Below are positions 11,190 to 22,219 of a stretch of DNA of 64,000 nt, one piece after another. Each line of letters opens with the position of its first letter. Positions within the stretch are counted from its first letter, which is position 1. Where the stretch lies: NCBI GenBank assembly GCA_013368315.1, contig JAACJM010000041.1, positions 1 through 64,000 of the forward strand. The letters run 5' to 3'. Below the pieces are notes generated by a model that saw nothing but the letters and a program-made list of their open reading frames with translations, was not told where the DNA came from and did not search any database. The translations under genes and the position numbers were made by a program. This DNA comes from Tetrapyrgos nigripes (lineage: Eukaryota > Basidiomycota > Agaricomycetes > Agaricales > Campanellaceae).

Positions 11190-11770
11190 CATCATCATCA
11201 TCATCATCCCCTCGTAGCGGTGGCAGCTTACCAAAGACATAGACAAGGTGTTTGGTCACATTGATGAACCGGTATAGGGCAGTGAGACATGATTGACTGT
11301 TGATTAGCGAGTGCAAATTCATGTTGTGGTGGCTGATATCCTGTCGTAGTCTGGTTCTGGCAACATGATGAGCAGGACACTCCAGTAGGTAGTGGTGTAC
11401 AGTTTCTGGGGCCTGACAGCAGCATGGGCAGGTGATGTTGTATAGATGTTTCTGCAGTGGCACATGTCCAGTGCGTAATTGGGTAAGTAGACTGGTGTGG
11501 TGGTGAGGAAGTCCCTTAGCAAGCTTGAGATAGCTCCTGCTTGCCTTGGTAGCACCTGCTGGGTTGATGGACTGGAATGACCAATATCTCGGAGATCGCT
11601 CCCACTGTTTGTCATGTTTGGCCTTGAGGCAATGGTGAAAGACTTGTACTGTAGCAGTGCAACTGTGTGGTAGGCGTTTGTGTAGTTGTTTGGGGAGGTC
11701 TCTTTGTGGACTAGTATGTCCCTGTGATGCCTTCTTCGATTCTTGATCTGCACGCTCATTGCCCTCTACA
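11182..11770 (-). pseudogene. LINE C-terminal Cys/His segment
   Basis: Frames at 11182-11463 and 11319-11759 carry CPCCCQAPETVHHYLLECPA, the Cys/His knuckle that typically ends LINE ORF2 proteins. The knuckle is followed by a helix-rich tail and a run of Asp codons from the GAT tail. The upstream junction with the RNase H domain was displaced by the hAT-type MITE at 11775-12158. Confidence 0.75.
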
Positions 11771-11774
11771 CCAT

Positions 11775-12158
11775 TAGTGTTGCACGTGGCTCGACTCGAC
11801 TCCGGCTAAGCCGAGAGCCAAGCCGATGTTTAGCCAAGCTGAGTCGAACAAAAATGAGCCGGCTCTGTGTACCTCAGCTCTGGCTGGCTTTGTAGCCTAA
11901 AATAGAGAGCCCCATACAAAGACCCTGCAACGATGAATACAGGAAATGACCCAAGGTCTAGAGCTGTTTAATAGACCTGTATACAAAATCATGTAGCCGC
12001 TGTATGATCTGTATTCAAATAAATAACTGGCGGCTCGATTCAGCTCAAGCTGGAGTCAACGAGTTGTTTATGGCTCGAAAGCCAAGCCACGGTTATGACT
12101 TCATCAAGCTGTTCATAGCTGAGCCGGAGTGAGCCGGAGTCGAGCCAGTGCAACACTA
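11775..12158. mobile_element. hAT-type MITE, 384 bp, inside the LINE
   Basis: Perfect 11-bp terminal inverted repeats (TAGTGTTGCAC) flanked by the exact 8-bp duplication TACACCAT (11767-11774 and 12159-12166). Subterminal GGCTCGACTC and GAGTCGAGCC motifs also face each other. It has no transposase frame, so it is non-autonomous. The 8-bp duplication and the TAG-type end fit the hAT superfamily. Confidence 0.93.
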
Positions 12159-12870
12159 TACACCATGATGGCCTGGTACCCAGGATATGGTAACTCACAA
12201 ATGGGGGGTGTCGTTTCCTGAGTGTGATGAGTATGGTATGGAATATGTCATGAAGGTAGTGTGCCAGGCTGCGAGTGCTGGTGTCTGTCGCTGTTATTGC
12301 TGCAGTGTTGTCTGCCCATATTGACACTGAAGTTGGCTGTGCTACCTTTGTGAGCATGTGGAGGGCTAGAATCAGCCCTATGCACTCTCCCTCGTAGACC
12401 TTGTGACTGTTCTCGCTGCCCAGGTGGTATTGTAGTGCTCCTTTGTATTGCCCGTCCTGGTAGTATACCACTGATGCTCCAACTCCTCTGTCCTTGCCTG
12501 ACCCATCCGTGAAAAACTGGAACCTCACCTTATCCTCCCTCAATGCCTCCGTTGCTGCCTCCTTATCATCCCATACTTGTAACTCCAGATTCGGGTCCCA
12601 TTGTGCTGTGAACCTCACCACTTTTCTCTTCTCCATCGTGTCTGGCTGTAATCCAAAAGATCCCATCAGGTCGTGTAGTGGTGAGAAGTGATGATGGATG
12701 TTGGGATGCCTGGCCACTGCTTTAGCCCTGGCAGCGAGTGGGTGAGAGGCATCTAGGGAAGCAATCCAGGTTGCTGCATGTTGGTGATAGCAGTCAACTT
12801 CCAGGGGTAGGGGTAGTAGACCAGCATGGATGTCCAAAATATCCATTGCTGTGGTGGACATGGCTCCCAT
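12159..12870 (-). pseudogene. LINE RNase H domain
   Basis: The frame contains the RNase H residues in order: D in FFTDGSGKDRGVG, E in VYEGECIGLILAL and D in IWADNTAAITATD. Upstream sequence (WDPNLELQVWDDKEAATEAL) links it to the RT. The open frame runs on to 12040 only because it reads into the MITE. A frameshift separates it from the RT-proximal frame ending at 12870. Confidence 0.9.
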
Positions 12871-13194
12871 TACCAGGATTGCTGCCCGACACTGTATGGA
12901 TGTGAGCTGTCAGATAACTGCTCTGCCAAATGCCTTTCCATCTGCATGTCTGGTGTTGGTACCTCGCCTGGCTTAAGGAACCAAGACAACATCAGCTGCG
13001 TAGAGCATCCTTGGGAGTGCCTTCCCCTTGTAGAACTGTCAGATGTGGTTGTGAACCATGCCATCCTTTACCTTGGACAGCTGCCAGAACTGTACCAGCC
13101 ATCCTTGGCCCTTCCTGACCAAGGTTGCATGCTGTTGCTTCCATCGTAGTTGAGAATCCACCAAAACTCCCAAAAATCTCACAAAACCTTCTGA

Positions 13195-14256
13195 TCACAC
13201 TAGTACCCCATCTCCAACTTTTATGCCTGGACGTCCTTCCTCATCTCTCAAACCCATCTTCTTCCTTGTGAGATCCACCACCTTGAACTTGTCAATCCCA
13301 AACATACAGTTGTGTTCCTTCATCCACTCCATCACTCCTCCATGCCTCATTATCATGAATCCCAACTGTTCATGAATATCCTTCACTCTTTTTTCCCATG
13401 AGATCACTACCACATCATCCATAAAGCCAAACCCCTCACAGTTTGCCAGCTTGTCAATCAACCTTAGCAACCCCGCCACATAGAGAATGTATCCCACCAC
13501 CAAGAAAGGGTCACCCTGGTCTTCACCTCCATTCCCCATGAGCTCCGGAGACTGAAAGTCGTCAAAGACAAGAGTCATTCAACGATTTGCATACCGGCGC
13601 CATAACCAATCTACTATCTCCATTGGCACTCCCACCATCCTCAGCTCATGACAGAGCATGTCCAGGTCCACACTTGGGAATGCCCCTTTCATGTCCATGA
13701 ACAAGGCAGTGACCACATAACCCTTCCTCCAAAGTGCCTTGATGCAGTCAATTAGAAGGTGTATAGAGTCCATAGTGTTGTGTCCTGGCCAAGCACCAAA
13801 TTGTAGTGCTGGAAGAAGACCAAGAATTTCTGCACACTTGATGATGTCACCAGCTGCACAACTATTAGCCAGTCGTCCATGACCATTTGAGAGGATGATT
13901 GGTCTGTAATCTGGTTTGCCCAGTTTCCTCAGAGACCAGTCATTGGGGTAGATTTCAAGGTTGTAGATAGCACGATGGATGGGTCCTAGGTATGGGACAA
14001 TGATGTCTCTGGCGGCATTGAACAAGTCATTGGGTATTGTTCCTGGTCTGGTGGCCTTGCCGTTCTTCATCTTGGTGATGGTGAGGGAGATTTGGTGGTT
14101 GGAGGGCAGTACAAACTTCCAGGCTGGCTGAGGGTATCTTGCACCTGCTGGGACATTGGTGGATGCCAGCGGCAGTGGAAAGAAAGCTTCCTGAAAGATC
14201 CTCCCCTTCTCCTCATTCTCTGTTACCAACTTCTCTTTCCCATTCTCATCAACCAC
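13195..14256 (-). pseudogene. LINE reverse transcriptase
   Basis: Two frames in the same register, separated by an in-frame TGA near 13579. The first holds the palm-A motif (ALFMDMKGAFPSVD) after PDYRPIILSN. The second holds the catalytic FMDD box in GFGFMDDVVVISWE, equivalent to YADD. Short shifted frames upstream of 14256 (to about 14600) appear to be decayed RT N-terminus. Confidence 0.92.
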
Positions 14257-14600
14257 TACTAAGCTCGGAATTCATCCCCTTGTCCCATCACTGGGCTCCC
14301 TTTCCACCAACTTCCCAATGTCCCACATAGTGCTTGAACTGGCCTCCTCTAGATACTCCAACCACATCTTTGCCTTTGCTCTTCTGATTTCCGCCAAGTA
14401 GGTTTGTCACATGCATCAGTATTCTTCATGTATAGGGTGTCCAGTGTCAAATCACGTCTTGTATGATTTGGCACCTAGGCTTTGAGCTCACTGTCGCATG
14501 GCTTCCAGAGTACCATTCCACCATCTTTGCTGTTGGGGACACAGCTTCTTCTTTGACACCATCGCCTCTACCATCCACACCACTGCTTCATCAAACCCTT

Positions 14601-15491
14601 TCAGCGCATTCCAAAATTCCTCCTCCATCTCCAGCTCCCTAGGCTCAGCAACCTCTTCAACTCCTCTATCAGCCTCTTCCTAAACTTTTCCCAATCCACC
14701 TTGCTCCAATTCCATCCTTCCCTCGGTACAGTGTTGTCCACTGATATGTCGAGAGTGGTTACTATGGGTATATTGTCATGGACTAGACCACATCTGTTAA
14801 TGTCAGTATTGCAATAGATGAGCCGCTCCTTCAGATCATCAGAACCGAACACATTGTCAACTCAGGTATAGTTCCCAGTGGCCTTATGGTGTATAGTGGG
14901 AATGAAGGGGGGAAGGAACATAGAGAGCTCGTGTTTCGCAGTGAGCTCAATTAGCTGTTGCACTGCATCAAGATTTGGTCCCACACACAGGTGATGGTTC
15001 CATTCTTCATCCCACATTGGACTATGACGATTAAAGTTGCCTAGCCATAGAGCATGTAGAGGACCTTTCGGTACCTCTTGTGCAACCTCTGTGATGCCAC
15101 CAGTCTACGCAGTCCAGGGCATCATCATTCTTGCAGGTGTTGTAAATGTTGATGACCCTTAAGGTCTCAAAATCTCCAGTAAATTGTACAATAGTAATGT
15201 CTGGGTGCTCAATAGGGAGAGCCACCCAGGTGTTAGTGGCTAAGCAGGTATGAATGAAGAAAGAGAATGGGAATGAGGACCACCATTACAATGGTTGGTA
15301 GGGTATACTGCTTGAAAGTGCGTCAACCCTCTTGATTGCCCAAGAAAGTCTATAGAAGGCTCCTGGATTGCTATGACGTCGAAGTCAGAACCAGCATCCT
15401 TTAGCAGGCTATGCTGGACCAGCTCTGACTTATCCATGTTGAGCTGCAAAATGTGGAACTGTCTCTCAAGTTGATGTTGGGCGTCATTCAT
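14601..15491 (-). pseudogene. LINE endonuclease region
   Basis: Broken frames with AP-endonuclease-like features: FHILQLNMDKSELVQ followed by DVIAIQEPSIDF (the catalytic E region) at 15240-15491, and LWLGNFNRHSPMW-like sequence (D to N at the D/N-H motif) in the frames around 14980-15060. Several frameshifts make it inactive. Confidence 0.75.
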
Positions 15492-15719
15492 AAAGATGGA
15501 GCAGGCAAAGATGCACTACCCAAGAGGTCCAGGAGTGTGGGGTCTTGTGACCCCTAACTGCCCCTACGCTGTTCTGGAGCATTGTGATATGCTCCTTGGG
15601 CCACAGAAGAAGAACGAGAAGAGGAAGGGAAATTGAGAGTTGTTTGAGTCATACCTCCAGATCTACCAGCAGTTCCAGCCTTGGGTCTAGGAGCAACTGG
15701 TGGTCACCTATTCCCTCCA

Positions 15720-17387
15720 TCACCTGGTTTTCCACCTGTGAGACAACCCTTGCCCCCCCCCAGGCCTGACCATATGCCAGCTTTCGTCATACTGGGTCTG
15801 CACTGTAGTCTTCCAGGCCCCATCAAAATCTTCTTGAACTGGCGTGTCATCTCGTACCCAGGTGTCAGGGTCTTCGGTAACATAGAATCGATACCTCGCC
15901 TCAGGGTCCCTGGCCTTCCTTTGCTCTAGTTTGCATACAAAGGCCAGGCAGGTGCGCTCAGCAGCCCCATGTCCATCCATGTCACAATTAGCACAATGCT
16001 TCGCGTCATCAGGGGCTAAGCATTGTTGGGTAGGATAGTGGTCCCTGCAGTGTCCACAGGTATCATGTTCTGCATCACATCTCCTTGCAATATGACCCCA
16101 GCCTTGGCACTGCATACATCATAGTGGGTCCCGGACCTCTTTGTGGAATTTGATGTGCATCCTGTTGATGAAAAGTCTGTGCCAGATGGCATGGTTTGCA
16201 GTCTCCCGAGTGACAAAGGTGAATGCAACAAAGGCCTTTTGTTGGTTAGGGTGCCATTTGGCAGGGTCCTTGATGTATGTAGCAGTGAGCAGACAAGCAG
16301 TTGGAAGGTTGTTATCAGCTTCAATCTTCACAATGTCCTGTGGGAGAAATTTAGCAGTAACAGGGACACACGTCCCAATGGTCTTGTAGCTGTTGGCTTT
16401 CGCCTGTGCCACAGATCCCCAACCCTGGGTGAAATGTGCAAGCCTCTCCCCTTGTCACATCCACATCACTTCTCCTGCATTTCTCAGAATGCAATGCATG
16501 CCCTGTCCCCGTAATTTGCTGACACCAACAACCTTTGCCAGTATATCAGTGACACCCTCCAGCTTGAAAACCTCTGCCAACGCCAAATTGGCCTTCATCA
16601 CCAACTCCAGCTCTGTTAGTGCCCAGTCGGAGGCCGATTCTGAAAGCACCAATAACTTTTGGTCATCCAGCCTTCCCTTCTCAATCATCTCCCTATGTTT
16701 GGGCCTTTCCAGCTGTGCAGCGATGTCCTTTGACTGCACTGCCTGGGAGTACAGCTTACACTGGTTCATGCCCTGGGCAAGCTCCATCACTTCTCCTTCC
16801 TCCACCCCATCTCCCCCAAGGGGTGTAATACAATTCTCCAGTCTCGCCGTCACCTCTTCCAATGTCCTCGTGGTACTCAGAACCCCCACTTTGCTGGTAT
16901 CCACCATATCCATCAAAGGAGTCAACTTGTCACTCACCTCCTTCACAACCTGGTCTACAATGCGGTCTTGGACTTGTGTCAGGTCCTAAACAGTCGCTGT
17001 AATGATTTTCGCCATGAGATCAATCTTTTCCCATGCTTTCTTGCAGGTGTCTACACAGTGAGTTGTCTTGCAGGTCTGTTCTGTGAGGAGTTGTCATAGT
17101 TTGCTAGGGAAGACTAGAAATGGGTCGTCATCATCGTCCATGAGTTTTAATGCCACTGCCTGAGCCTGTAGGTCTTGCAAAGTGTGATGTGTTTCTGCGT
17201 CTTGACTCAGAGAAGGTGTCATCAATTTTGATAACATGGCACTTGTGAGGGTAGTCTGTCATAGTGTGCTTGTCCATTGTGGTCTTTGGTTCAGGCTCAT
17301 GGTAGGTGTAGATTGTATAGTTATTGCTATCTAGGCTGTAACACCAATCTGCCAAGGCTTCTTTTGTCCTTTGGCTTTTTGGGCCAT
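15720..17387 (-). pseudogene. LINE ORF1 (gag-like, zinc knuckles)
   Basis: Starts at an ATG at 17385-17387 (MAQKAKGQKKPW), shifted soon after. It includes a coiled-coil-like segment (16455-16946), an RRM-like segment (16119-16412) and a Cys/His-rich region at 15720-16115 with CQGWGHIARRC, CGHCRDHYPTQQC and CANCDMDGHGAAERTC. These would bind the LINE RNA. At least three frameshifts are needed to join the parts. Confidence 0.85.
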
Positions 17388-17412
17388 GGGAATAATGGAA
17401 GTGGTGGTGGTG

Positions 17413-18310
17413 TTAAGTCAAGAGCTCCTCCTCTCATAAACCAGTAGTACCAGTAGTACTAGTTCGACGAGCAACACCTCGTCCTTGATGTCTTCAACAT
17501 CCTTCTCCACCTCCAGCTCTTCCTCTTCAAGCTCAGCAGCTACTTTGATTACAACAGGAAGTGGAGGACAGACGATGATGGTGGTAACAGTGGTGACACC
17601 TTCATTAATGGCAGGTGGAGTTGGGCCAAGTCAGATGAAGGAGAGTGATACTAGTGGGTGGGTATTGTTTTTTCTTCTCTTTTTCCTATTTCGTTTCTCG
17701 CAATTCTTGTCTTTCATTGCTTCAATATCCCTCCACCTATCCCTCTGCCTATCCCCCCCTGTCAAGCCCAAATGTATGACACAATACACTAGAGGGGACA
17801 AGGAAAAACGTCATGGTGTGTGTGCCTCACAAACCGCGTTTTTCTTTTTCTCATTCTCTCACACTTGCTGGCTTTGGCTTTTCCTTTCCATTGGGGCTTC
17901 GGTAGCCAGTTGGGGAGGGTGTCATAGTCTTATGAAGGATATGGACATGGACATACACATATATGTCATCATCATGTAGTAGATGGTAGATGGTTGACAG
18001 TTGATGGGTATGCATTGGCGTTGGCATTGGACAGGTCAGGGTTGGGGTTATGATTGATCACTGAGATGGTCATTGTCATATAGCCCAAGTGCTAGCTCCC
18101 CTTGTATTCTTCAACAACATTGTCGGTCAGGCAGTGTTGTGTGTTGTGTGCTATGTGGGGCGTTGAGAGGACACCAGACAGGATGGTTATGTGGGGTGTA
18201 CATCCAGAGCTGAGCATATAGGGTGGGCTTGGGTTTGGGCTTGGAGGGAGGTGCTGATATCCTCCTATCCTATCATCCTATATTCCTTTTTGCATGTTGT
18301 GTTCGAGGTT
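17413..18310 (+). pseudogene. S gene copy 1, rest of Ser/Thr exon and intron start
   Basis: Continues the S copy from where the LINE interrupted it. Ser codons, TTTLITTGSGG-like sequence changed to AATLITTGSGG, then the ESD...SGW donor region and intronic sequence homologous to 62751-63300, including the CCTATCATCCTATATTCC block. Homology ends at about 18310. The transmembrane exon is not found downstream. Confidence 0.75.
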
Positions 18311-19964
18311 TTCTTCTCTTCTCTTTCTTCCCCACTACATTTGACTAGTCTTTCATTACACCCAATTCTCTCTTGCTCCTGCCAATTTTGTTCCCCTTTC
18401 CTTCAATGTCTCCAGCAACTCCTCAGTGTTATCCCTCAACCTCTATATCTCATTTCAGCACATATACCTCTCGCCTGAGTTTACTTGTCTCAGCATTTGG
18501 CGCCATGCTTGCCTCCCTCATCTTCACAATGCAAGCTGAGACACCCGATGTCAAGACGGGGGTTTGGACATATGCTGATGTTCTCCTTTGATGATTTGTC
18601 TGCCATCACATTTGCTGGGAGTGTGTGGTTATCCTTATTTCTGTGAAGGGGTGAAGACTGCCTTGATGGATGAGCAGGGCGAGCATGAAAGTAGTCTGTG
18701 TCTTCACCTCTTGGTGAAGTCAAGGATACATTGGAGCTGGAGCTGAAGCTGGGGTGGGGTGGGGTTGCGTTGGGCTTGCCTGCTTGGTGTGGAATTGCAT
18801 TGATGGCTGACTACCCTCATGTTCATCTCCATTGGTCGTGTTCTTTCAAAGGCAATCTCAGGTGTATGTGGGTGGAGGCAGGAGACCCCTTTCTCATCAG
18901 CAGAGGTCTGGATGATCACAGTTTTGTGTCTGCCAAATGCATTCTTCTTGTCTAGTATTGTCCCCTCTTCTTTGGCTTTGGCTTTGGCTTCACCACCTCT
19001 GGCAGTGGTTGTGATGACATAGGTGTGAATAGGTGTTAAATGGCATCGGAGGTAGGATGGAGTGGAAGGCAAAGGTGGGGGTGCAGACTGACATTGGCAA
19101 GACGTTGGCGTTGATGTAGAAGTTGGAAGTTGAAGGTAGTCAATGGAGATGGAAGTTGGAAGTGGTTGGTAGTGGAAGTGGTGGTGGGGAACCTGCGTCT
19201 GCCTCAAAGTCGCCGTTGTTACCATGCTGCCAGTCGGTGGTAGCAGAGGCAGTTGCCTTTCTTGCCCTGGGTAGTTATGGAGGTGGAGGCGGAAGCAGGA
19301 ACTTCTATTATTATACCGTCGTGTTCATCCACTGTCCTGTAACTTGTGCCTTTTATTTGTTTGTCCTCTTTTCTTTTTTTAAAGAAATTTCTTTCCTATA
19401 CCTCTTCTTTTCTCATTTTCTCTTCATCTTCGTCTTCCTCTCTTCATTATTTCGTCCCTATACCTCTGAGTTGACCTTCGTTGTTCCAGGAAACTATGCC
19501 TGAGCCTGCATATGTCAGTGTCTGTAACCCTACCTGAGCCTTCAGAGGTCATCCAATCATTTGTTCGTCGGATAGTATACAGCTGCTGGGTACCCCTGTT
19601 CAAGTATAGCTTGCTTGAGTGCCGCTTTCTGAGGCTCCATTTTCCTCCAGCGACCACTTGAATGATAATGAATGTTCTATCAATCAAGAAGTTGGATGTC
19701 AGATGCTATGAATCTACTGTAGTACTGCATACATATGTTATGGTTGCCAGCTCAGTATAAAAGAGTGGTGAATGTAGCAGTTCGAAACCCTTTGCCTCTT
19801 CTGGGCCTGGCTCAACACTCGTTAGATATTGCCAGTCAGGACGACATCACTCTCCCAGAACTGTGGACATCAACTCAATGTAAGTGACGTTAACCTTGTG
19901 CCTCATGGATTGCTTATGCTGAGGGCTATTTAAGAGTGTAGACAGCCCTCAAATACATTGGCAA
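18311..19964. other. No gene recognised
   Basis: Frames such as 18704-19225 (minus) and 19123-19503 (plus) are His/Thr/Pro- or Gly-rich low-complexity translations without domains. Possibly decayed repeat. No strong repeat relation to the rest of the window was seen. Confidence 0.4.
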
Positions 19965-20480
19965 GGTAGTGCTGCTGCGCCATTGAGGAACAGCAGTACT
20001 TGGTGACTGCAATATGGGCAAACAACGCAAGGTACACTGTAATCATGGAAAAGAAAAGCGAAATTAAAGTACTTAGTACTCTCTCAAGTCAGCAAAATCC
20101 CTTTATTTTATGCCCCCCTTCAGTCCAGTCATTCTAGACTGTTTTTGTCGGCCTAGACCCAAACGAAAGTGGTGTTTCGAGTACATGATGTGTGATGGGT
20201 GGCGTGGCAGACCCAGGCAAGGCACGGATGTAGGCGGACATACTTGCTGGTTACTGTTAACTGGTGGGTGGTCATTACGCTACTGCCTCTCCCCCCCACA
20301 ATTTGGAACATCACGCGTCACATCTCAATACGACTTTTCATGTCCAAAGCATGATTTGTACACCACTGAACTAAAAATAACAAGCTTTACCTACCATCAC
20401 GTAAGACCATTTGACCACTTGTTGACACAGAGCCAACTTTTTTTTGGTTGTCTCTCCCCTTGTATTCATTTTGTTTCATT
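19965..20480 (+). pseudogene. S gene copy 2, deletion derivative
   Basis: The S 5' region (GAAAAGAAAAGCGAAATT block, donor GTAAG at 20401) is joined directly at about 20450 to sequence matching the S-tail/Q boundary (47905-47960). The whole coding region is gone. An internal deletion between the S 5' region and the S tail explains it. Confidence 0.7.
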
Positions 20481-21490
20481 TTCTTCCTCACATTGGCTCT
20501 GGCTTTGACGTAGAGGTAATCGTCAGTCAGTCAGGCCAATCAGCTTATGACTGATGTTAGGTAGTTTCGTGATTTGATTCTTGCACGTTCCACGAACTTG
20601 TCTTGAGGGTTTGTCTAGACCTGGAGTGTGCTTAGAGCAAATTCGAAGCCTGGAGTTGGAAGGATAGCTAGGTTCATGGTGGTGAAAGCGAGAGATGAGT
20701 CGGCGCATTGGCATGACTCGGACATCATGAAAAAAGTGGCCGACATGTTGGTCCTGAGTTGGACTTGAGTTGGACCTTCTTTTTTCTCTAACTCTTTTTC
20801 CAACTCATTTCCAACTCTCGCAATGCCCATCTTCTGAGATGTATTGCGGCCATGTCCTCTGGTTCCAAGGAAGAACAATTAACAAGCCATGCCGAATACT
20901 TTCAATGACTTTAAATGGTGACCAACGTATCAGGACTCAGGAGTTAGTAGATGAGGAGATAGGTGGGACTTGTGGGTGAAGTCTGTGGTGCATATAGAGG
21001 ATGAAGAGAGGATGTTTCACAGGCTTGAAGGGTGGGTATGTGAGTTGTCTTTCTGACTACCTTTATTTGAGATTCACCTGCGCTAGCGTCTTTTCTGGTT
21101 GCTTTAGGAGATCTGCTACTCAGAAGCTCAAATCAGTACTATAGTTTACAAGCATGTCCCCTCCTCCTCTCTTACTGTGATTGTCATATATCACTATTGT
21201 ATGGTCCCTGACCAGCGGTCCATATTTATATACAACTCCTCCAAATTTCGGAGTACAAAGGCATAGACTTATCCCACTCAAAACCAGTTCTCATCTTTTT
21301 AGTTGGACAATTTTGGTGCTGAAGCAGAATGAATGCTTTACAGCTCCAACCGTCAGCCAAATTGACACGAAAATGGAATACATTTGTCACTACCAAGAAT
21401 ATCTACGTGATTGATGCATGAGCTTACTACTGATAGGGGATAGGACACGCACTGCTTTTGATAGGTACCTCCATAGTCCGATAGATAGGA
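20481..21490 (+). repeat. Q block copy I (conserved S-downstream block)
   Basis: About 1 kb closely matching 47940-48885. It contains the conserved exon-like frame 20619-20768 and, on the plus strand, a second conserved short frame (20770-20979, 69 aa, with CGHVLWFQ). The same-length frame recurs at 48217-48426. No known domain. Confidence 0.75.
20619..20768 (+). CDS. Conserved 49-aa terminal exon with DESxHWHDSD (copy I)
   Basis: The open frame follows a TCTAG acceptor and ends at a TGA at the same position as in the second copy (48066-48215). Substitutions keep the frame. It carries RIARFMVVKARDESAHWHD followed by SDIMKKVADML. The peptide is not recognised. Related DESTHWHD frames occur at about 29955 and 41650. 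It could be the last exon of a decayed gene or part of a repeat-borne gene. Confidence 0.35.
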   Translation, partial: TWSVLRANSKPGVGRIARFMVVKARDESAHWHDSDIMKKVADMLVLSWT

Positions 21491-22170
21491 ACCTGGAAGC
21501 TTCATCATTACTATTTACTGGGGAAAGATGCCACTGCTTTGCATGGCAAGTTACGAGGCCCTCCTCAAAAAATCATATCAAAATTTCACTCTTGTATTGA
21601 CTACATAGCAGCTACTTACAAAGTAGTATGAGCAAAATAAAAGTATGTGTGCTAAGCCATGCAGCTAATCATCAATGTAGAGCATGGACGCACAGGCTGT
21701 AAACACACAACACAAAAGAAAGACATGCCTATTGACTAGCATCTAGTGAAGTTCATAGTGATAGTCAAGAATAAAACGATCATTAAGACGGGGGAGGGTG
21801 GTTGCAGTGGCAAAACAAAAGCAAAGATAAGGAAAGAAAGAGTGATACAAAAAGAATATAAGAAGAGGAGAAAATTGAAACTAACATTCAAAGATCATCA
21901 ACACACTGCCAGACACCCAACGCAACAGCTAAATCCAACTCAACTCTAGCTTCATGCCAGCACCACAATCACGCAGTGAAGAGCACAAAACCCAATACAG
22001 CCACTAAGTCACCCATCACCGAATAGAGGCATAAGAAACCAACAGCAACGTCTGGCATAGGTGAGGACCAGGGACAAACCAAAATATCAATCACATGAAT
22101 ACTCTAGTCTCTCACAGCCAGACCCTAACGAACCTAACAAGGTTAGGGTCTGTCAATAACCTGAAGGGCC
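21491..22170. other. Repeat fragments and A/G-rich DNA, no gene recognised
   Basis: Starts with a fragment of a dispersed repeat (TGCCACTGCTTTGCATGGCA, then TTACGAGGCCC at 21551-21561) that recurs at 41280-41330 and 50986-51045. The remainder is A/G-rich with frame 21746-21949 (Lys-rich, no domain). Confidence 0.5.
22119..22152. repeat. Telomere-like hairpin (CCCTAA / TTAGGG)
   Basis: Perfect 11-bp inverted repeat CAGACCCTAAC / GTTAGGGTCTG with a 12-nt loop that contains another CCTAAC. It lies 18 bp outside the left inverted repeat of the RecQ-DUF6589 cassette. Confidence 0.8.
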
Positions 22171-22219
22171 GTGGGTTGTGTGAAATTGCTTACATAAATA
22201 TAGTCACATTTTGAGTCAC

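Larger units (their letters stand above)
11190..17412 (-). mobile_element. Decayed non-LTR retrotransposon (LINE)
   Basis: About 6.2 kb on the minus strand. In transcription order it holds an ORF1 with zinc knuckles, an apurinic-type endonuclease region, a reverse transcriptase, an RNase H domain and a C-terminal Cys-rich segment, ending in a GAT-repeat tail. Frameshifts and stops interrupt every domain. The presence of RNase H and the GAT tail fits fungal Tad1/I-like lineages, but the clade was not tested. It is inserted inside the Ser/Thr tract of S copy 1, which continues on either side. Confidence 0.9.

Noticed and set aside
12040..12158. Extension of the RNase H frame to 12040 as genuine protein C-terminus
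   Set aside because: This part lies within the hAT-type MITE, so it is read-through into an insertion.
18704..19225. 173-aa minus-strand His/Thr/Pro-rich frame
   Set aside because: Composition-driven translation without introns, domains or a second copy.
22119..22152. Hairpin as a Helitron 3' end
   Set aside because: No CTRR follows the stem, and no Rep/helicase fusion is present. The nearby helicase is RecQ-like and the unit ends in inverted repeats.
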